DNA from: Edaphochlamys debaryana
Taxonomy: Eukaryota > Chlorophyta > Chlorophyceae > Chlamydomonadales
DNA length: 64,000 nt
NCBI GenBank assembly: GCA_016858145.1
Contig: JAEHOE010000004.1
Coordinates: 1,178,001-1,242,000, forward strand
Direction: 5' to 3'
Shown: positions 60,787 through 64,000 of the stretch, in pieces
Layout of the letters: the number at the start of each line of letters is the position of its first letter
Numbering within the stretch: position 1 is the first letter of the stretch
Position numbers and translations under genes: made by a program
Notes under the pieces: model-generated
Database searches by the model: none
The model's input: only the letters and a program-made list of their open reading frames with translations
Told to the model about the DNA's origin: nothing

Positions 60787-62818
60787 CTAGGCGTCGCAGC
60801 TCTGCTTGACGGTCGCTCCACAGGCGGGGTTGCCGCTGCCCGAAACGGCGAGTGTGGTGTTGAGACACCCGCTGCCGGCGTAGCCAGTCATGAAGCTGGC
60901 GTGGGTTGCCAGGGGGTTGGTGCCCCTCCACACGGCGGCCGACAGGGCCTTGGCCACCGCCGCTCCCACGTTCCTCCCGGCCGAGACGGGGCCGCACAGC
61001 TGTGGCGGGGGCGGGAGGGACGGGACGGGGCGGGGTGGGACGGAAAGGGAAGGGATTCAAGGGAAGGGACAATATTAAGGCCAGACCCAACGCCGCTGCG
61101 GGGCCAGCCCTGCCAGGCACAGCAGAGCTTTTATGAACTTGCAGCACGGGCTCCTGTTGTTAGGACCGCCCGAGCCTCTATCGCCCCCCCTGCGTTGTGT
61201 GCCAACCTGCAGGCCCACAAGTACCCGGTTGTGCCCAGCTGGCCGGCCTTACCTGGACCTCAGTCCGCCACACGGAGAAACCCTGACTAAAGTAGTCTTC
61301 CGAGCTGTAGCGGCACGTGGAGACGGTCCAGTTCTGAGCGTCACGTGCGAACTGGCGGCCCGCCGCGCGGCCCACCGCAAGCTGTATGTCGGGCACCAGC
61401 TTCGTACGGAAGTACGTCAGCTGCTTGTCGCACGCGGGCGTCGTGAGATCGTACGGCGTGGCTGATCGTGCGGCGGATGTCCACTTCATGCATTGGTTGG
61501 TGCAGGGCGGCGGCGGTGGGGGCGGGGGCGAGGGCACGGGGCGGCATTTGCTGGTCCATTTGGTTTCACAGGCGGGGTCGCTCTTCTTGCCGGTCTTGCC
61601 CGTCGCGGCGAAGCTGACGTTGAAACATTTGTTTGGGGGCATGGAGGTGAAGCCCGTGATGCCCCGTGCGTGGTCCTCGAGCGAGATCTTGCCCTGCCAC
61701 GTGTCGTACGACAGCGCCTGGGCGACGAGGGGCCCCATGCCGGGTGCCGTGGCGCCACAGATCTGAGGGGGCGGGGAGGAAGGGCACGCGGCGGTGTGCG
61801 GGGCAGGTGGGTCGTCAGGGCGGGAGCTCAAGTGGGTCGGTTGGCAAGGCCAGCAAAGGCCGCCAAGGGAAAGGCGCTGCAGTTTAAAGACAGACAGAGG
61901 GGCAGCGACCCATGTACTCCGCTGTGGCGCGTGATGTATCGAGGTTGAGGAAGATAAGCGCAGCCCCCCTCTTAGCCTTCCTCAGGTCCTCTAGCTAGCT
62001 CTCCTGTCCCCCATCCCCTCATCTGCCCTGTCGTGTTGGAGGAGTCGGCCCTCTTCCCCACCCAAAGCAAGCCACACCGTGCCCTCGCATACAACGGATC
62101 CTCACCTGGACCTTGATGTTGTGGCCGGCAATGCCCGCGTCAAAATTGTCGATGACGATTGCCTTGCAAGTGGACACCCGCCACCTGCCCAGGCGCAAGG
62201 TGGGGGGTTGGGGGAGGTGAAGCGCGGTCCGGCAGCAAGATCTTCACGCCCATACGACCTGCGCCGCCCTCCCCAGCCGCCCTCATTTACCGCCGCCTAC
62301 CTGCCCATGCGCCTGCCGTAGTCCTTGCCGCTGGCGCTCAGCTGCATCAGCACCATAGTAAAGTCCGGTACGAACGATGCCTTGTAGTAATCCAGCGCTT
62401 TGGTGCAGTTGGGTAGGTCCACGGAAGGCTCGTGGTAGGCTTCCGCAATCCACTCAAGGCATTGCCGCTTGCAGTTCAACGCGAACGGGGGCAGCGGTGG
62501 CATATGGACAGAGAGTGCTTGCCTGCGTGGCGGGAGGCGCGATCGCCAAGCGGGCCAAGGGGGCGACAAGGAGCGAGGCAAAGGGTGGTTTGCGTGAGAG
62601 AAGGCCAACACCGGGGGGTAGGCACAGCGCCGAGGGTCTGCTAAACCGGGCCTAACCGGCATGTAGGAAAAGCAGCAAAGCTGTATGTCCATAGCTCCAG
62701 GCGCCACCGGCGGTTAGCTAGGGTAGGTGTCGCGAACCCGCCCATCGCGCGCGAGCCGGTGCACTCACGCGGCGCCAAGCAGCGCGAGGGCCGCGACAGC
62801 GACCAGGGCGCCCCTCAT
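60787..62818 (-). CDS. Secreted two-domain protein with poly-proline hinge
   Basis: The ATG at 62818 starts signal peptide MRGALVAVAALALLGAAQA. Five exons join in phase. Domain 1 runs from NCKRQCLEWIAEAYHEPS through WRVSTCKAIVIDNFDAGI, IKVQICGATAPGMGPLVAQA and NKCFNVSFAATGKTGKKSD to DPACETKWTSKC. A hinge (PSPPPPPPPP) follows. Domain 2 repeats the pattern: CTNQCMKWTSAARSATPYD, WTVSTCRYSSEDYFSQGF, EVQLCGPVSAGRNVGAAVAK, GCLNTTLAVSGSG and NPACGATVKQSC, ending with the stop at 60787. The halves share C-x3-C, W-x-V-S-T-C, V-Q-(I/L)-C-G and N/D-PAC positions, so the protein arose by internal duplication. The plan is that of volvocine matrix glycoproteins, but the domain lacks the FPYC signature of pherophorins. 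Likely an extracellular matrix or wall component; exact family not named. Confidence 0.8.
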
Positions 62819-64000
62819 GCTGTCAAATTGTACCGCCTGCGAGTCAGGCAAGTCAATTGCGAGGCTGGGTGCGCGGACGGACTTTGCGCGCGCAACCTTA
62901 CTCGCCTACCCTCCTGCCCCTTGCGCCGCATGCGCCAAGATCACAGCTGAACTTTAAGCTCTACTCACGGGCGATAGTGCAAGGCTGCTCGCCTCGGGTG
63001 CAGAAGGGCGCGCACTCGTCTGCAAGCTCGGGTCCCCGCTCGGCGGGACACACACACGAAGTGCAGCGCTGCGCTACCTTAGCCAATGTTGTTGTGCAAG
63101 AAGTGCAGTGGGGCTAGGCCATATGCGAACTGTACAGCGGTATGCGCGCAGCAGACGGGCAACACGTCCAACAGGGTCCAACGCGCCCGCGGGCCTTCGA
63201 TGCGATGCGAACTGACATGTGCAAGCGTCAACATCGAACCCAATCAAGAACGCATTCAGCTCGCAGCGGTTGCTTTCCGTACGGACAGAGCGGTCTACCT
63301 CGACAGGTCTGACGAGTCCTGACGAGCCCTCATGACTGGGCCTTGCGACTATTGCACGAGCTACCGCCGTGATGAGGGCCCCGCAGCATAGCTATGCTAC
63401 AGACGCGAGCGGGGGACGGTCAGCCCTGGTCAGCGGGCGCGGCGAGGTAAGATGGATTGGCTGGGGATTGAAGACGACAACTCGGGGCGTGGGGGTGACG
63501 ACGGGGGATTGACTCCACAGAGCAGGCCCGGGTCGGGCATTCACGCCACGCCCGCGACCCCCCCAGACCACCTGGGCCCTGGCAAGCACCGAGGACTGCT
63601 GCCTCAGCCCCACACATCCCTCTCATGAGCCCATCAGCCCATCTCTGCCGCTCGCCAAAACCCCCGCTCACCCTTTCCGCCATTCCGCGACGTTCACCTG
63701 ACGTTCGCCCCTTATCAAGCACCCCCGTCCCCCACTGCCCTTCAGGGACCACAGGCGGGGCCTTCCGCCCTCAGCTGCCAGCCCCTCGACGCAATGCCAC
63801 AAAGGACTCGCCCCCATTTGAGACCGAATCGCCCCCCTCCTGCCGACTTTCGTTTCCCCCGGTCCGCATGTCCCCCCCCTCCCCTTGAAGTATCCCCAGC
63901 CTCGAGGCACCCCTCAGTCCATCCCAAGGACCGCATACCCACAATAGCCCCACATCCCTTGCTGCGTCCGCCCCGCCCATCCTGCCGATGCCGCCCCATG
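62819..64000. other. Right-edge region, no gene seen
   Basis: Upstream of the two-domain secreted protein gene. It would hold that gene's promoter. Pyrimidine-rich DNA at 63600-63990 resembles intron or spacer. No exon chain can be supported. Confidence 0.4.

Overview
The window is nuclear DNA of a green alga of the volvocine/Chlamydomonas type. Genes are split into many short exons with GT-AG (occasionally GC-AG) introns of roughly 100-300 bp. The DNA is GC-rich, poly(A) signals of the TGTAA type can be placed, and the gene content is lineage-typical: pherophorins, gametolysin-type M11 metalloproteases and hydroxyproline-rich (SPPPP) linkers. No prokaryotic gene organisation is seen. Gene models were built by hand from reading frame, splice consensus, phase continuity and recalled family sequence. 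Start and stop coordinates are usually firm; some internal exon edges are not.

Layout. Minus-strand genes: 1-2630, 5' part of an M11 gametolysin-like protease; 3915-8090, a leucine-rich-repeat/coiled-coil protein with a long disordered tail; 14917-18602, an M11 protease with an intact HELGH zinc site, a 108-bp tandem-repeat linker and a Ca-binding-like C-terminus; 20612-23209, chloroplast acetylornithine aminotransferase; 24827-28353, a LysM/proline-rich/CAP (PR-1-like) secreted protein; 29668-32521, an ADP-ribosylglycohydrolase; 34712-36627 and 38035-40280, two tandem pherophorins; 47682-50242 and 51120-53865, two tandem GT77-type nucleotide-sugar transferases; 54962-59661, a third M11 homologue in which the catalytic Glu is Gln; 60787-62818, a two-domain secreted protein with a poly-proline hinge. 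Plus-strand genes: 8590-13281, a DUF2009/UPF0652 protein, divergent from the LRR gene; about 42389-45930, a TylF-type O-methyltransferase.

Theme. About ten of the fourteen recognisable genes make, modify or cut the hydroxyproline-rich extracellular matrix or cell wall: pherophorins and proline-rich wall proteins (structure), GT77 enzymes (a family that includes HRGP arabinosyltransferases), M11 proteases (matrix or wall lysis) and LysM-CAP (a likely wall-binding protein). The neighbourhood therefore looks like an extracellular-matrix gene cluster grown partly by tandem duplication.

The most notable structural observations are: a phase-correct 10-nt micro-exon in both pherophorins and a 17-nt micro-exon in the ADP-ribosylglycohydrolase; a ~1-kb copy of the pherophorin 5' region (signal-peptide exon plus upstream DNA) lying inside an intron of the methyltransferase gene, flanked by 24-bp direct repeats and carrying a telomere-like CCCTAAA(A) insert that the parent copy lacks; an HExxH to HQxxH change in one M11 protease; a long intronic hairpin in the DUF2009 gene; and the LysM-proline-rich-CAP domain combination.
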